A DNA stretch of 64,000 nucleotides, taken from Cafeteria roenbergensis. Its lineage: Eukaryota; Sar; Bigyra; Bicosoecida; Cafeteriaceae. A program made the position numbers and the translations under genes. Positions 10,608 to 19,765 of the stretch are shown here, one piece after another; position 1 is the stretch's first letter, and each line of letters starts with the position of its first letter. A model generated the notes under the pieces. That model saw nothing but the letters and a program-made list of their open reading frames with translations, did no database searches and was not told the origin of the DNA. The stretch lies in the NCBI GenBank assembly GCA_008330645.1, contig VLTN01000011.1, positions 592,919-656,918 on the forward strand. Direction: 5' to 3'.

Positions 10608-11297
10608 TCACATCTCGGTGACGGAGCGGGAGGCGCCCCGCAGCGCGACTCCAGGTGGGGACGCAGCCGGGAGCCGCTCCGCGGTGGCGCCACTCTCCCG
10701 CGACACGCGCGGCTGCGGCGGAGTCGGTGCTGTTCGGCCTCCGAGGAGGGCATCAAACAGGCCCCCCACTATGGATCTGCGAGCGCGATCAAAGCGGAGG
10801 CGGGGCGCCTTGAGCGACGCTGTGGACCGTGGTGGGGGGCGGGGTGGCGACGGCAAAGGCCTCGGAGAGAGGCAGCGTTGCGGGGCATTCGCACGCTCTC
10901 TGAAGGGCCGTGCGGCACTCACCCGCCCCAGGATGGCCTCTCTCCCCAAGGAGATCCCGACCACGCGCCTGCGTGGCCTGAGCTCCCGCCTCCAGCGGTG
11001 TCCGACCTCTCGGTGAAGATGTGTTCCTGCGCGAATGTCGCGATTCGGCAGTGCGACGAGCACTCCAGCATCAACCGCCCGTGACAGGCGTTGCGCGCGG
11101 ACTCAGCAGCTCAGCAGTGCGTGGCACCTACTCACAGCCGGCCTGCCGGGGCACATCATGAAGTACGAGCGCTCCCAGGCGGATTGCGATTCCCCGTTCC
11201 TGAACACGCGGCTCGTCTGGTGCTGCTGCGACAAGCCACACCCAGGGTTCTTGGACAGCGCTTCGCGAACCGGCTCCGGAAGCTCGCCGCTAGCCAT
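10608..11297 (-). CDS. Small protein of unknown function, three exons
   Basis: I do not recognise this family. Three exons are proposed, 11297-11136, 11026-10923 and 10776-10608, giving 144 residues. The case for a gene is that both introns have GTGAGT donors and CGCAG acceptors, phases match (0 and 2), the frame stays open across both joins, and the start lies 159 bp from the divergent DAD4-like start, the usual spacing here. The first exon is hydrophilic with several Cys and aromatic residues (AWERSYFMMCPGRPA); the middle is Gly/Ser/Trp-rich; the last begins SIVGGLFDALLGG and then turns Pro/Arg-rich. No signal peptide or membrane segment is clear. A chance arrangement is possible, since open frames are common at this GC content. 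Confidence 0.45.
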
Positions 11298-11456
11298 GGG
11301 GCTGGTCGCTCCGCTCGGGCGCCGGCCGGGCTGTGGCGCTAGCACCTGTGACAGTGCATTGCCGGCCTGCGATTCTCCACGAGTGGCGGCCCAGCTCTGC
11401 CGGCTCGATCGCGAGCCCGCGCGCCGTTGGGCCGCACTGGCAGGCCAGCAGCCGGC

Positions 11457-12143
11457 ATGGAGGGTGAGGTTCCAGTTCAGCAAGGCCCGTGTACACTTGC
11501 GCCCCAACTGTGTGTGTGGGGGGTCCTGGTGCCGCGGCTGGGAGTGCTCGCTGCACTGCTCGGGCGCCGCGAGGCCGCGCTGCCGCCCGTTCAACTGTGC
11601 GTCCCGCCTCCGCCGCAGACCCGCACGAGGCCCAGCAGGTTGCCATTTTGCAGCGCATCGTGCGATCCAGCGAGAGGCTCCATTCGAGGCTGGAGAGGCT
11701 GAACTCCGCGATGGTGAGCAACTTGCCGCACGACAACAGCGAGCGGGCGAGCGCCGCCGCGACGACAATTGCCGCGACGTGCTGGCCACGGGTACCCGAT
11801 GCCGGCGCGCGCTGCCCCGTTTCTTTGCACAAGATGTGGCTGCCGTCCCTGCCTCCTGACGCAGGCCCCGCTGGCGTCGATGCACCGGCTGGACGACGTC
11901 CACGGCGTGTGGAACCTGTACATGTCAAAGACCGGCCACGCTATGCCCGGCTCCAGCAAACAGGCCCGCCCCGTCGCGAAGCCTGCAGTGGCGGCGGGCC
12001 AGGCGGGGAAGCGGCCGACGAAGCGAGGGCGCGTGGCAGGATCCGACTCCAGCGCGGCGCCCCGCACGCAGGCGGCTGGGCGCGCCGCTGGGACCGGCAG
12101 GCCGACCACGCGCTCCACCAGGGCGACGACGAGCCGCCGGTAG
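11457..12143 (+). CDS. DAD4: DASH/Dam1 complex subunit DAD4-like, with long basic C-terminal tail
   Basis: A 7-base first exon (11457-11463) joins 11619-11713 and 11865-12143, giving about 126 residues. The spliced N-terminus reads MEDPHEAQQVAILQRI, very close to the conserved start of fungal Dad4 (MENPHE...), followed by a heptad-like helix with ERLHSRLERLNSAM. The third exon starts APLASMHRLDDVHGVWNLYM, comparable with the second Dad4 helix. Dad4 is a tiny subunit (about 72 residues) of the ring complex that couples kinetochores to microtubules. Here about 60 extra residues rich in Arg, Lys, Thr and Ala follow and end STRATTSRR. The segment between the two helices looks a few residues short, so a further micro-exon may have been missed. 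The identification rests mainly on the N-terminal motif. Confidence 0.6.
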
Positions 12144-12575
12144 AGGCTCGCTCGCTCTCCCGCCGAGGTCAGCTTCGCTGGGCAGACCAGGGCGGGCCAG
12201 GCTTCTCGGGGCGCGGCGGTGAGGATCCGCAGCGGCGCCGCGGGCCTTGGCTGGGCGGTGACAGTCGGCCTTGCTGGTCTCGATTTGTGCACGTGTGCGT
12301 TCGTGCGTGTGTGCTCGTGGATGCGTCTGCGTGGGGGTACACGCCCTCTTGGTCCTCGCCGCTTCAATTGGCCATTGTTGCGCAGCAGCGAAGCGCCAGC
12401 CGAGCCGCTCCCATGGCGCAGGGGCAATACAAGTCGCATATTCGCTATCACGCCGACTGGCTGTTGCGCTGAAGCGTCCGCTGGCTGTCTGGCAGCCACA
12501 TCGCGCTCAGACCTGCCGACGAGTCACTTGCTCTGCATCAGCAGATTGCGTTCCGGCTCGCCCCACACAGCGGCC
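12144..12575. other. Intergenic region with TG-rich tract (12285-12335)
   Basis: Between the DAD4-like stop and the mannosidase start. A strongly TG-rich run (CACGTGTGCGTTCGTGCGTG and on) starts about 140 bases after the stop and probably marks the 3' end of the DAD4-like transcript. The frame of the mannosidase extends upstream through here, but the encoded residues are not family-like, so no gene is assigned. Confidence 0.45.
12285..12335 (+). promoter_or_regulatory. TG-rich tract, candidate 3'-end processing element
   Basis: Dense TG steps about 140-190 bases after the DAD4-like stop. Similar tracts follow BMS1, the dynein docking gene, MTHFR, patatin and the transpeptidase gene on their coding strand. 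Confidence 0.35.
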
Positions 12576-15500
12576 ATGGCGGCGGCATCCACGGGGTTTA
12601 CCCGGAACTCTGTGGGAAAGCACCCCGCGGTGACGCTGGAGCGGCTCGAGAAGGCGCTGTCCAAGCTTTACTTCTCAGAGCACAACCTCTCTGGGATCGC
12701 GATGCGCCGCCTGCCAGCGGCAGCGGTTCGGGTCGAAATGGAGACGAAGCGAATCCATCACGACCCTGCCTCACCAAGGCCGATCCCGGCGCGCCTCGGG
12801 TGGACAGTGCCGGCCTCCGAGCAAGGCGTGACGGAGTGGAGCTCAGAGCCGGCAGCCGCGCCTTGTGCAGCGCAGCAGGCGAGCACTGACGAGTGGTCCC
12901 CCATTTCGGTGGGACACAGCTTCGGGCCGAGCTGGTCGACGCATGCCGTCCGCGTCCGCTTGAGCGCCGGACCGGGGATGGCAGACGCAGCAATGACGCG
13001 CCTAGTTGCCGAGCACGCCAGCGACGCTGTGGTCTTTGTGTGGAACAGCGATTGCGAGGCCGCCGCGTGGGTCAACGGCACGACCATGTGCGGGCTGACT
13101 GGCGGGGACGGTGGGGAGATCCCCGAGAACAGCGACCGCCGGGCGGAGGTGGTCCTGTCCCCGTCAGCGACGACTGCCTCGCCGCGCGCCGGGCTTGCCG
13201 CCTGGGCTGCCGAGCTCGGGAAGCGCCCAGCAACTGCTAGTCCTGGTCCCGACACCACCGAGGGGGGCTTCGTGTGTGGCATGGTTGTGGAGGTTGCGTG
13301 CAACGGAATGTTCGGCGTGGGCGGCGGCACCATGATCGGGCCGCCCGACCCTCACAGGACGTTTCCGCTCAAGGAGGCGCACTGCGCGGTGGTGGACGGG
13401 CTGGGGTGGCGGCTCTACCACGCGTTCCTTGCGGCAGTGGATATTGCAAAGGCATGCGAGGCCGGCTCGCCCTCGCAGCGGCGGGCGCTGTTCGCGGGAA
13501 ACGCCGCCCTCAACGCGTTTGACCGCCGCCACAGGCCTTCATGGGAGCGGGCCCTTGCCGCCCTGCAACCGCTCTTTGAGGCCCCCTTGGTGTCCGGGGT
13601 CGGCCCCACAGTGGAGTCAGGGGGCGGCGTGTACGTGCCCGGCTGGGCCAGGCGGACGGCGCGGCGGCGGCGGGCAGCGCCACGGGTGCACGCCCTGGGG
13701 CACTGTCACATCGATACGGCGTGGCTGTGGCCCATCGCGGAGTCCGCGCGCAAGGCACGCCGGTCCTGGGCCAGCGTGGTGGACCTGCTGGCGGGGCGGC
13801 GGGCGCCAGGCCCGGCCACCGGGCTGCCAGACGCAGCGCCAGCCCGCGGCTCCCACGCGGAGGGGGAGCACGAGGCAGACGTGGGCCCGGGCTGCGCGTG
13901 GGGCGAGCACCCCGGCGCGGCGCCGCTGGTGTTCGCGGTGTCGCAGCCGGCCCAGATGGCGATGCTCACGGGGGGCGAGCCGTGGTGGGACGGCGCAGCG
14001 AGCTGCGGCAACGACGGCAGCGGGCCGGGTGCTCCCCCCGCGGAAGGCCGCGGCTGCACCACGGCCAGCGCGGCCGGCCGGCCCGCGGCTCGCCCGGGCG
14101 CCGGTGGCGACCTTGCTGCTGCCGCGGCGGCCGTCAAGTGCGGGGACGGGGCATTGTGGGCGCGGCTCAAGGCAGCCGTTGCCGCGGGCGGCGTGGTTCC
14201 GGTGGGCGGGATGTGGGTGGAGCCGGACGCGAACCTGATCGGCGGGGAGTCATGGGTGCGCCAGCTTGTCGAGGCCAGGAGGTGGTACGCTTGCAACCTC
14301 GTCACGGAGAGCTCTGCCGGGGCGTACCTCCCTGGGGCGGGCCACAGTCCCAGCGACGTTGCCCGCGCGTGCGCGTGGGAGCCAGCGACCGCGGCGGCGG
14401 CGGCGGCCGGACCGAGCTGCGCCCGCTTCAGCCACGGCGTGGCATGGCTCCCAGACACGTTTGGCATGCAGTGCGCGCAGCTGCCTGCGCTGCTTCGCGG
14501 GGCGGGCATGGACGCGTTCCTGACGCAGAAGCTGAGCTGGAGCCTGGTGCACAAGCACCCGCACACCACGTTCCACTGGCGGGCGCCCTCAGGGCAGCGC
14601 GTGCTGGCGCACTTCCCGCCCAGCGACTCGTACAACACCAAGGCGCGCGCTGCCGACCTGGTCAGCAGCCGGGACAAGAACAAGGACGCCGGGCGGTGCG
14701 ACGCAACGGCGCTCCTCTTCGGTCACGGGGACGGCGGCGGCGGCCCCACCGCCGCCATGCTCGCCAGCCTGAGTGTCCTTCAAGGGGCGGAGGGCATGCC
14801 TGACCTCGTGTCCAGGGGCACCTCCCCGGCCGCGTTCTTCGAGGACGCCGCGTTTGACGCGGCCGCGTCCCGCGCCGGGCTGAGCACGTGGGACGGAGAG
14901 ATCCACCTCGAGCTGCACCAGGGCACGTACACCAGCATTCCGGCAATCAAGCGCGCCCACCAGGACGCGGAGGCGGCGTTGCTCATTGTGGCGGAGGCGG
15001 CGGCCGCGCTGGAGCTCTCGCTGTCCCGCACGACAGCGACCACCGCCCCAGCGGCGGCGCTGGCCGGGCTGGTGCCCTCTGTGCGGCGCCTGCTCACCGC
15101 GCAGTTCCACGACATCCTGCCGGGAACAAGCATCGCCCTCGCTCACCGCGTCGCCGTGGAGTGGCTTCGAACCGGCCAGGCAGAGGCCGTGGCCGCCGCC
15201 GTGGCTTCCGTTTCCCGCGCATTGCTGGCGAGCGGCCGAGCCGGGCGCGGCGTCGCGGACCGCTGGCTGTTCAACCCTGCGGCGACGCACCTCTCCGGGC
15301 TACTGCCCGCGGACCGTCCCGGTGACCCGCCCCTCCAGTTCAGCATCCCGCCCCTGAGCCTTCGGCGCATCGGGGCAGGCCAGAGCGTCGGCCCCATGGA
15401 CGAGGCTGACGTGGTCTGCTCGGCAGAGCTCGCTGCCCCTGCAGCTGCATCGGCACCCGCCGCCCCTCCAGCGCTGCCGACCCTGCGGTTTGCGCGCGGC

Positions 15501-17066
15501 GCCGACGCGCTGGCCTTCGAGGTCGACCCGGCAGCGGCGACGGCCCGCGTCGTCGCGGCTTCCGACGCGTGGGCTGCGGCCGAGGCGGTCACAGCGGGCG
15601 AGGCGTTCCACTCGCTGGTGCGGTGCACGGACCAGCCGTGGTTCTGGGACGCGTGGGACGTCATGGTGGACCGCAGCGAGCGGGCAGAGCTGCTTCTCGG
15701 CCCCAGGGCGGGCCGCTACGAGGCGACGGCGGGCGACGGCGAGATGGAGGTGCCGCTGGGGGAGCCAGCTCCCGAGTCGCTGCCCCCCGCTGCGGCAGCT
15801 GGGGCCGGCGGCGAGTGGGCGCGCGTGGACACGAGGCACCGGCTGGGGCCGGCGGCGGCGGAAGGCGCGTCCGCCCTGGCTAGCAGCGACCCGGATGCCT
15901 GGGCGCCGAGCTGCTATGCGCGGCCGGCCGACTCGGCTGGCTGCCTCACAGTGCGGTTCGAGGGTGTGAGCGGGCCTGACCCGCTGCTGCGGATCACAAC
16001 CGCGCTGCCGCCGGGACAGGGGATGCACTGGCGGGGGCGCCGCGACTCTCTCCGCGCGGTGTTCCGCTTCGCGGGCTTGCCCACGAGCTGTGTGGCCACG
16101 TTCGACACGGCGTTTGGCGCCGCCACGCGGCCCGCAACTGCGCGCGACGCGCGGGAGGACATGCTCCACGAGACCTGCATGCACCGCTGGGTGGCGCTCA
16201 GCGCGCCAATGTCCGCGGCAGGCGGCGCCGGAGGCGGGGGCGCGCTGGTCGTTGCTCGGGCCAAGCACGGCGTGGAGGTTCGGGGAAACTGCGTCGCCCT
16301 CACGCTGGACCGCCGGGTGGAGGCGCCAGACCCCGGGCCGCACGCCACCGGCGAGTGCGCGTACGCGGTGGCCTTCTTCTCAGGGCCGCTGGACCCGCTG
16401 TGGGCCCGCAGGACCGCAGCTGCCGTGGCAGGCCCGGCCCCCGTGCTTGTGGGGCCCGCTGACCTGGCCGCCGCGGCCGACTCCTCCTGCCCCGCCGACG
16501 CGGCGCTCGAGACCTGCGGCGAGCCCCCCGAGGCGGGCGTTGTCGGCCCTCTGTGCAGCGTCGCTCCAGCGTCGCCGCGCCAGCGCTGCTGCCCGCTGCT
16601 CGAGGCCGTCAAGCTCCCTCGGCTCGCTGTGGACCTCGCGGCCCGGTCGCCGGCCGGCGCGGAGGCCGGTGCCCGCTCCATCATTGTCCGCGTGCGGGAG
16701 GCTTGCGGTCTGTCCGGCACAGCAGTGCTCACCACACCGCCTGCCACGGCAGTGCGGCTGCTGGATCTGCTCGAGCGCCCGCTGAGCCCGCCCATCGCGG
16801 CGCCAGCTGGTCGCGCTATCGCCCCTGCGGAGCTGCCGAGCGTCGCAGAGCCGCTGGGGGCGGCCCTCCCTCCAGCACGGCCGTGGTGGGAGCTGTCCGA
16901 CCAGGAGTGGGCCGTCGCCGCGCCCGGGAGGGCGGAGGCACCGCCGGCACGGTTCGAGAGTAGTCCCGGTGTGGAGAGGGTTTGCCCCGGCACAGGCGGC
17001 GCGACCCAGTGGCGGGTGCCTATCGGAGCGCTGGCTGTTGTCACCGCGGAGGTGCTTCTTGAGTGA
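12576..17066 (+). CDS. Class II alpha-mannosidase, GH38, MAN2C1/Ams1 type
   Basis: A single exon of 1496 residues. The start at 12576 was chosen because the family-like N-terminus (TLERLEKALSKLYFSEHNLS, as in MAN2C1) follows soon after and there is no signal peptide; codons further upstream are not family-like. GH38 landmarks appear in order: GHCHIDTAW with zinc-binding His and Asp at 378 and 380, WLPDTFGMQ with the nucleophile Asp at about 627, FGHGDGGGGPTAAML, the LELHQGTYTS segment, and AQFHDILPGTS. The enzyme should trim alpha-mannose from free oligosaccharides in cytosol or vacuole. It is about 400 residues longer than typical MAN2C1, with the extra length in Ala/Pro-rich inserts in the N-terminal third and within the C-terminal beta domains. 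No intron is needed. Confidence 0.92.
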   Translation: MAAASTGFTRNSVGKHPAVTLERLEKALSKLYFSEHNLSGIAMRRLPAAAVRVEMETKRIHHDPASPRPIPARLGWTVPASEQGVTEWSSEPAAAPCAAQQASTDEWSPISVGHSFGPSWSTHAVRVRLSAGPGMADAAMTRLVAEHASDAVVFVWNSDCEAAAWVNGTTMCGLTGGDGGEIPENSDRRAEVVLSPSATTASPRAGLAAWAAELGKRPATASPGPDTTEGGFVCGMVVEVACNGMFGVGGGTMIGPPDPHRTFPLKEAHCAVVDGLGWRLYHAFLAAVDIAKACEAGSPSQRRALFAGNAALNAFDRRHRPSWERALAALQPLFEAPLVSGVGPTVESGGGVYVPGWARRTARRRRAAPRVHALGHCHIDTAWLWPIAESARKARRSWASVVDLLAGRRAPGPATGLPDAAPARGSHAEGEHEADVGPGCAWGEHPGAAPLVFAVSQPAQMAMLTGGEPWWDGAASCGNDGSGPGAPPAEGRGCTTASAAGRPAARPGAGGDLAAAAAAVKCGDGALWARLKAAVAAGGVVPVGGMWVEPDANLIGGESWVRQLVEARRWYACNLVTESSAGAYLPGAGHSPSDVARACAWEPATAAAAAAGPSCARFSHGVAWLPDTFGMQCAQLPALLRGAGMDAFLTQKLSWSLVHKHPHTTFHWRAPSGQRVLAHFPPSDSYNTKARAADLVSSRDKNKDAGRCDATALLFGHGDGGGGPTAAMLASLSVLQGAEGMPDLVSRGTSPAAFFEDAAFDAAASRAGLSTWDGEIHLELHQGTYTSIPAIKRAHQDAEAALLIVAEAAAALELSLSRTTATTAPAAALAGLVPSVRRLLTAQFHDILPGTSIALAHRVAVEWLRTGQAEAVAAAVASVSRALLASGRAGRGVADRWLFNPAATHLSGLLPADRPGDPPLQFSIPPLSLRRIGAGQSVGPMDEADVVCSAELAAPAAASAPAAPPALPTLRFARGADALAFEVDPAAATARVVAASDAWAAAEAVTAGEAFHSLVRCTDQPWFWDAWDVMVDRSERAELLLGPRAGRYEATAGDGEMEVPLGEPAPESLPPAAAAGAGGEWARVDTRHRLGPAAAEGASALASSDPDAWAPSCYARPADSAGCLTVRFEGVSGPDPLLRITTALPPGQGMHWRGRRDSLRAVFRFAGLPTSCVATFDTAFGAATRPATARDAREDMLHETCMHRWVALSAPMSAAGGAGGGGALVVARAKHGVEVRGNCVALTLDRRVEAPDPGPHATGECAYAVAFFSGPLDPLWARRTAAAVAGPAPVLVGPADLAAAADSSCPADAALETCGEPPEAGVVGPLCSVAPASPRQRCCPLLEAVKLPRLAVDLAARSPAGAEAGARSIIVRVREACGLSGTAVLTTPPATAVRLLDLLERPLSPPIAAPAGRAIAPAELPSVAEPLGAALPPARPWWELSDQEWAVAAPGRAEAPPARFESSPGVERVCPGTGGATQWRVPIGALAVVTAEVLLE

Positions 17067-17152
17067 CAGAGCGGGTCGTGAATTCGGGGGCGCCCGCGAT
17101 CTCTGCCGCCACACTGAACACTCGTAGTGCAGCGACACGGGGCTGGCGAGTG

Positions 17153-17185
17153 CCCACGCGCGCAAGCGCACGCACACACGCAAAA
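17153..17185 (-). promoter_or_regulatory. TG-rich tract after the patatin gene
   Basis: On the minus strand this reads GTTTTGCGTGTGTGCGTGCG, about 110-140 bases after the patatin stop codon at 17293. It is oriented with that gene, not with the convergent mannosidase. Confidence 0.35.
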
Positions 17186-17292
17186 CAGGGCGCCAGAGCA
17201 GAGCAGAGCGAGGCGTGGGACCGAGGGAGCGGACGACGGGCAAGGGCGGGGCCACAGCCGCCAGGGGGGCGTTTCCACGTGCGCCTGGCGCC

Positions 17293-19416
17293 TCAGACGG
17301 GGCTGACGGGCGAGGAGGGGGGGCTGGCTTCACTCGCAGGCGTGCCTGCCGGCGAGGCCTCTGCCCCTGGCCCCGCGGCTGCAGGGCTGGCCGCCCGCTC
17401 CGGCGTGCTCGCAGACCGCCCGCAGAGAGCCGCGGCGGCGTCCGCGACGTCCTGGCGCATTTGCGGCGTTTCCATGTGCGCCTTTGCCTTGGCCACGAGC
17501 TCCTCGATCACGGGGATGCGGGTCTCGTTCAGGACGACGTCGCCCACGGAGGGGAAGTTGAACCTCCAGTAGCGGCCGCGACCCAGCACGGCCGCCGCAA
17601 TGGAGTGCGCGAGCGTGCAGTCCATCGACATGTTGAGCTGGAAAGCCACCCAGTCGACCATGGAGGTGCCAGGGTGCGCCGCGTCCGACTGCAGGCCGGT
17701 GCCGACGGACACCATGGCCTCCACGTGCGCGTCGGGCCACAAGGCCGCGGCCTCTGCGAGGGCGATGGTGGCCGGGTTGTTCGCGATGCAGGCGCCGTCC
17801 ACGAAGACGCGCCCGCCGATCTCCACGGGCGGGAAGAAGGTCGGGGCCGCGGTGGTCGCTCTGGCCGCCTCCAGCTGCGTGGTGGCGCACGTGCCCTCGA
17901 AGGAGGAGCTGCCGCTGGACCCGCCGGACAGGGAGTACGTTCGGAAGAGGAATGGCTTGGCCGGGTTGCGGTCGATGCAGGTTGCGACCAGCGCGACCTT
18001 GGGGGAGGACGCCACTTCGTCCATGCGCGCGGTCGGGCCCAGGGTCGCCACAATGGACTCGGCATGCACCTTGCCGTCGAAGGCGGTGCCGAGCGCCACT
18101 CGCCTGGCGCCGCTGAAGATGCCGTTGCCCTGCGCCGCCTCCATGGACCGCCGGGTGCTCCAGAGCGCCGCTTCGCACTCGTCGATGGACATGCGGCGCA
18201 CGCCAAGGCACACGGAGAGGTACCCGCCGATGGAGGTGCCGACGATCAGGTCGAAGAGCTCTGCAATCGGCCGCCCCGCCGCGCGCTCCAGACTGCGCAG
18301 CGCCTGGAGGGTGGCCAGCCCGCGCACCGAGCCGCCGTCGATGCAGAGGATGCGGACCCCCGGCGACGAGGCGTCCGAGGCGCCGCGGCCCAGCATGCTC
18401 CCGAGGGAGTGATCTGCGCCACCTGGCAGGCCCTGCCACCAGGAGCCGGTGGGGGGGCGCGGCAGCGCCGGCCGGCCCTCGGGGAAGGCGGAGCCCGAAC
18501 CACTGGCTGGCGCCGCGCTGGGGACGCTGGCGCCGCAGGAGCCCGCCGCCGACGGCGCAGCCACGGCCGCCGCAGCATCCGGCAAGGCGGGGGAGCCGGC
18601 GTTCGCTGCTGCGGTGGGCGCCCCGGAGTCCCAAGCAGGCCCGGAGGCGGCAATGCTCTTCCCAGCAACAAGCGGGACCGATGGCTCGACCTGGGCGTTG
18701 ACGACGACGCGCTCCTGGCGCGCAAGCTCGTTGACCACGGGGAGGAGAGCGGCGAGGCTTGCGGCGAGGTCAGACCACGGCGTCGCGCTGGCGGCCGGGC
18801 CGTCGTGGCGGGCAGCACCCTCGACCAGCGGCGGGAAGAGCTCGCTCGACGAGCCAGAGGACGCTCCCGTGGCGGCAGCGGCGCTCGAAGGCGCGCGCGC
18901 AGGCAAGGTCGTGTCGCCGCCGCCGACTGCTCCAGAGAGCTTCTGGGCATCGCGTTCCACACGCGCCAGCAAGTCACGGGCGGTCGCCAGCACGGTCGCG
19001 GACAGCGAAGACGACGATGTTGACTTGATTGCGTGCAGGGCTCGGGCCAAGCGCTCCGCCTCGTCCTTGTGGGCAGGCGGCTTGTCAGGCGACCCGCCCG
19101 ATTGCGAAGCAGGAGATTGCCCGGATTGGCGCGGGCCACCGGCGCGGCGCGGCGAGCCGCGGAAAATAGCCACACCGTCCCAGCAAGACGCGCTGTCCGG
19201 GTCGGCCGAGCCGTCGCTCGACGCGCTGGGGCGCCCCGCCTCGGGGTGCTGAGGTGCGGTGGCCGAGGCCGCCGGCCCGGGCGCCGGCAGGCCGCCGCTC
19301 ATTTGCGTCGAAGCTTGGCGCAGGCCCCGCGAGGCTGGAGTCAGAAGCAAGGCAAGGCGCGCGCAGTCAAGCCAGCCAGACGGCACGTGCGGCAGGTGCG
19401 GCGGAGCGGAGCCCAC
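17293..19416 (-). CDS. Patatin-like phospholipase
   Basis: A single frame of 707 codons. The C-terminal half (residues about 350-650) is a complete patatin domain: the oxyanion motif IDGGSVRGLATL, the nucleophile elbow GTSIGGYLS with catalytic Ser, and the catalytic Asp in VFVDGACIANNPATIA, where the usual DGG is DGA. This makes an active Ser/Asp lipid acyl hydrolase likely, similar to iPLA2-gamma/PNPLA8 and plant patatins. The first 340 residues are low-complexity with one likely helix (SDLAASLAALLPVVNELARQ) and no clear domain. Two starts are possible: 19416, or 19302 (MSGGLPAPG), which drops a hydrophobic/basic stretch that might otherwise be an organelle presequence. The gene converges on the mannosidase with a 226-bp gap. 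Confidence 0.9.
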   Translation of the reverse strand: MGSAPPHLPHVPSGWLDCARLALLLTPASRGLRQASTQMSGGLPAPGPAASATAPQHPEAGRPSASSDGSADPDSASCWDGVAIFRGSPRRAGGPRQSGQSPASQSGGSPDKPPAHKDEAERLARALHAIKSTSSSSLSATVLATARDLLARVERDAQKLSGAVGGGDTTLPARAPSSAAAATGASSGSSSELFPPLVEGAARHDGPAASATPWSDLAASLAALLPVVNELARQERVVVNAQVEPSVPLVAGKSIAASGPAWDSGAPTAAANAGSPALPDAAAAVAAPSAAGSCGASVPSAAPASGSGSAFPEGRPALPRPPTGSWWQGLPGGADHSLGSMLGRGASDASSPGVRILCIDGGSVRGLATLQALRSLERAAGRPIAELFDLIVGTSIGGYLSVCLGVRRMSIDECEAALWSTRRSMEAAQGNGIFSGARRVALGTAFDGKVHAESIVATLGPTARMDEVASSPKVALVATCIDRNPAKPFLFRTYSLSGGSSGSSSFEGTCATTQLEAARATTAAPTFFPPVEIGGRVFVDGACIANNPATIALAEAAALWPDAHVEAMVSVGTGLQSDAAHPGTSMVDWVAFQLNMSMDCTLAHSIAAAVLGRGRYWRFNFPSVGDVVLNETRIPVIEELVAKAKAHMETPQMRQDVADAAAALCGRSASTPERAASPAAAGPGAEASPAGTPASEASPPSSPVSPV

Positions 19417-19765
19417 TCGAGTGAGTGTCTACGTGTTCCCGGACCAGCAGTTGCTCCGCGCCGAGGCCGAATGTTTGGCGGGCGGGGAAGAACGCGGCCA
19501 GGCGCTGCAGCTCCGGCTGCGCAAGGCGCCGCGGCGGCGCGGGCGGCCGCGCCCAGTGGCTCCCGCCGCGCAGAGGGCTCTCCCGTCGCGGTTTCGACGA
19601 AGCGGGGGCGTGCCGTCCGCTGGGGCTTTCGCCAGGCCCTCCGTGCGGCCTGTTCCGCCGCGGGTCCAGGTTCAACATCTTGCGCCTCTGCAATCGCGCT
19701 GCGCCCGCCCCTGACGGAGAGCGCACGCACTCGCTCTTTGGGTCACTCCTGCAAGAGCCGCTGCG
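19417..19765. other. Divergent intergenic region, patatin / transpeptidase
   Basis: About 350 bp holding both promoters. The long minus-strand frame across here is a shadow. No specific element was recognised. Confidence 0.4.
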
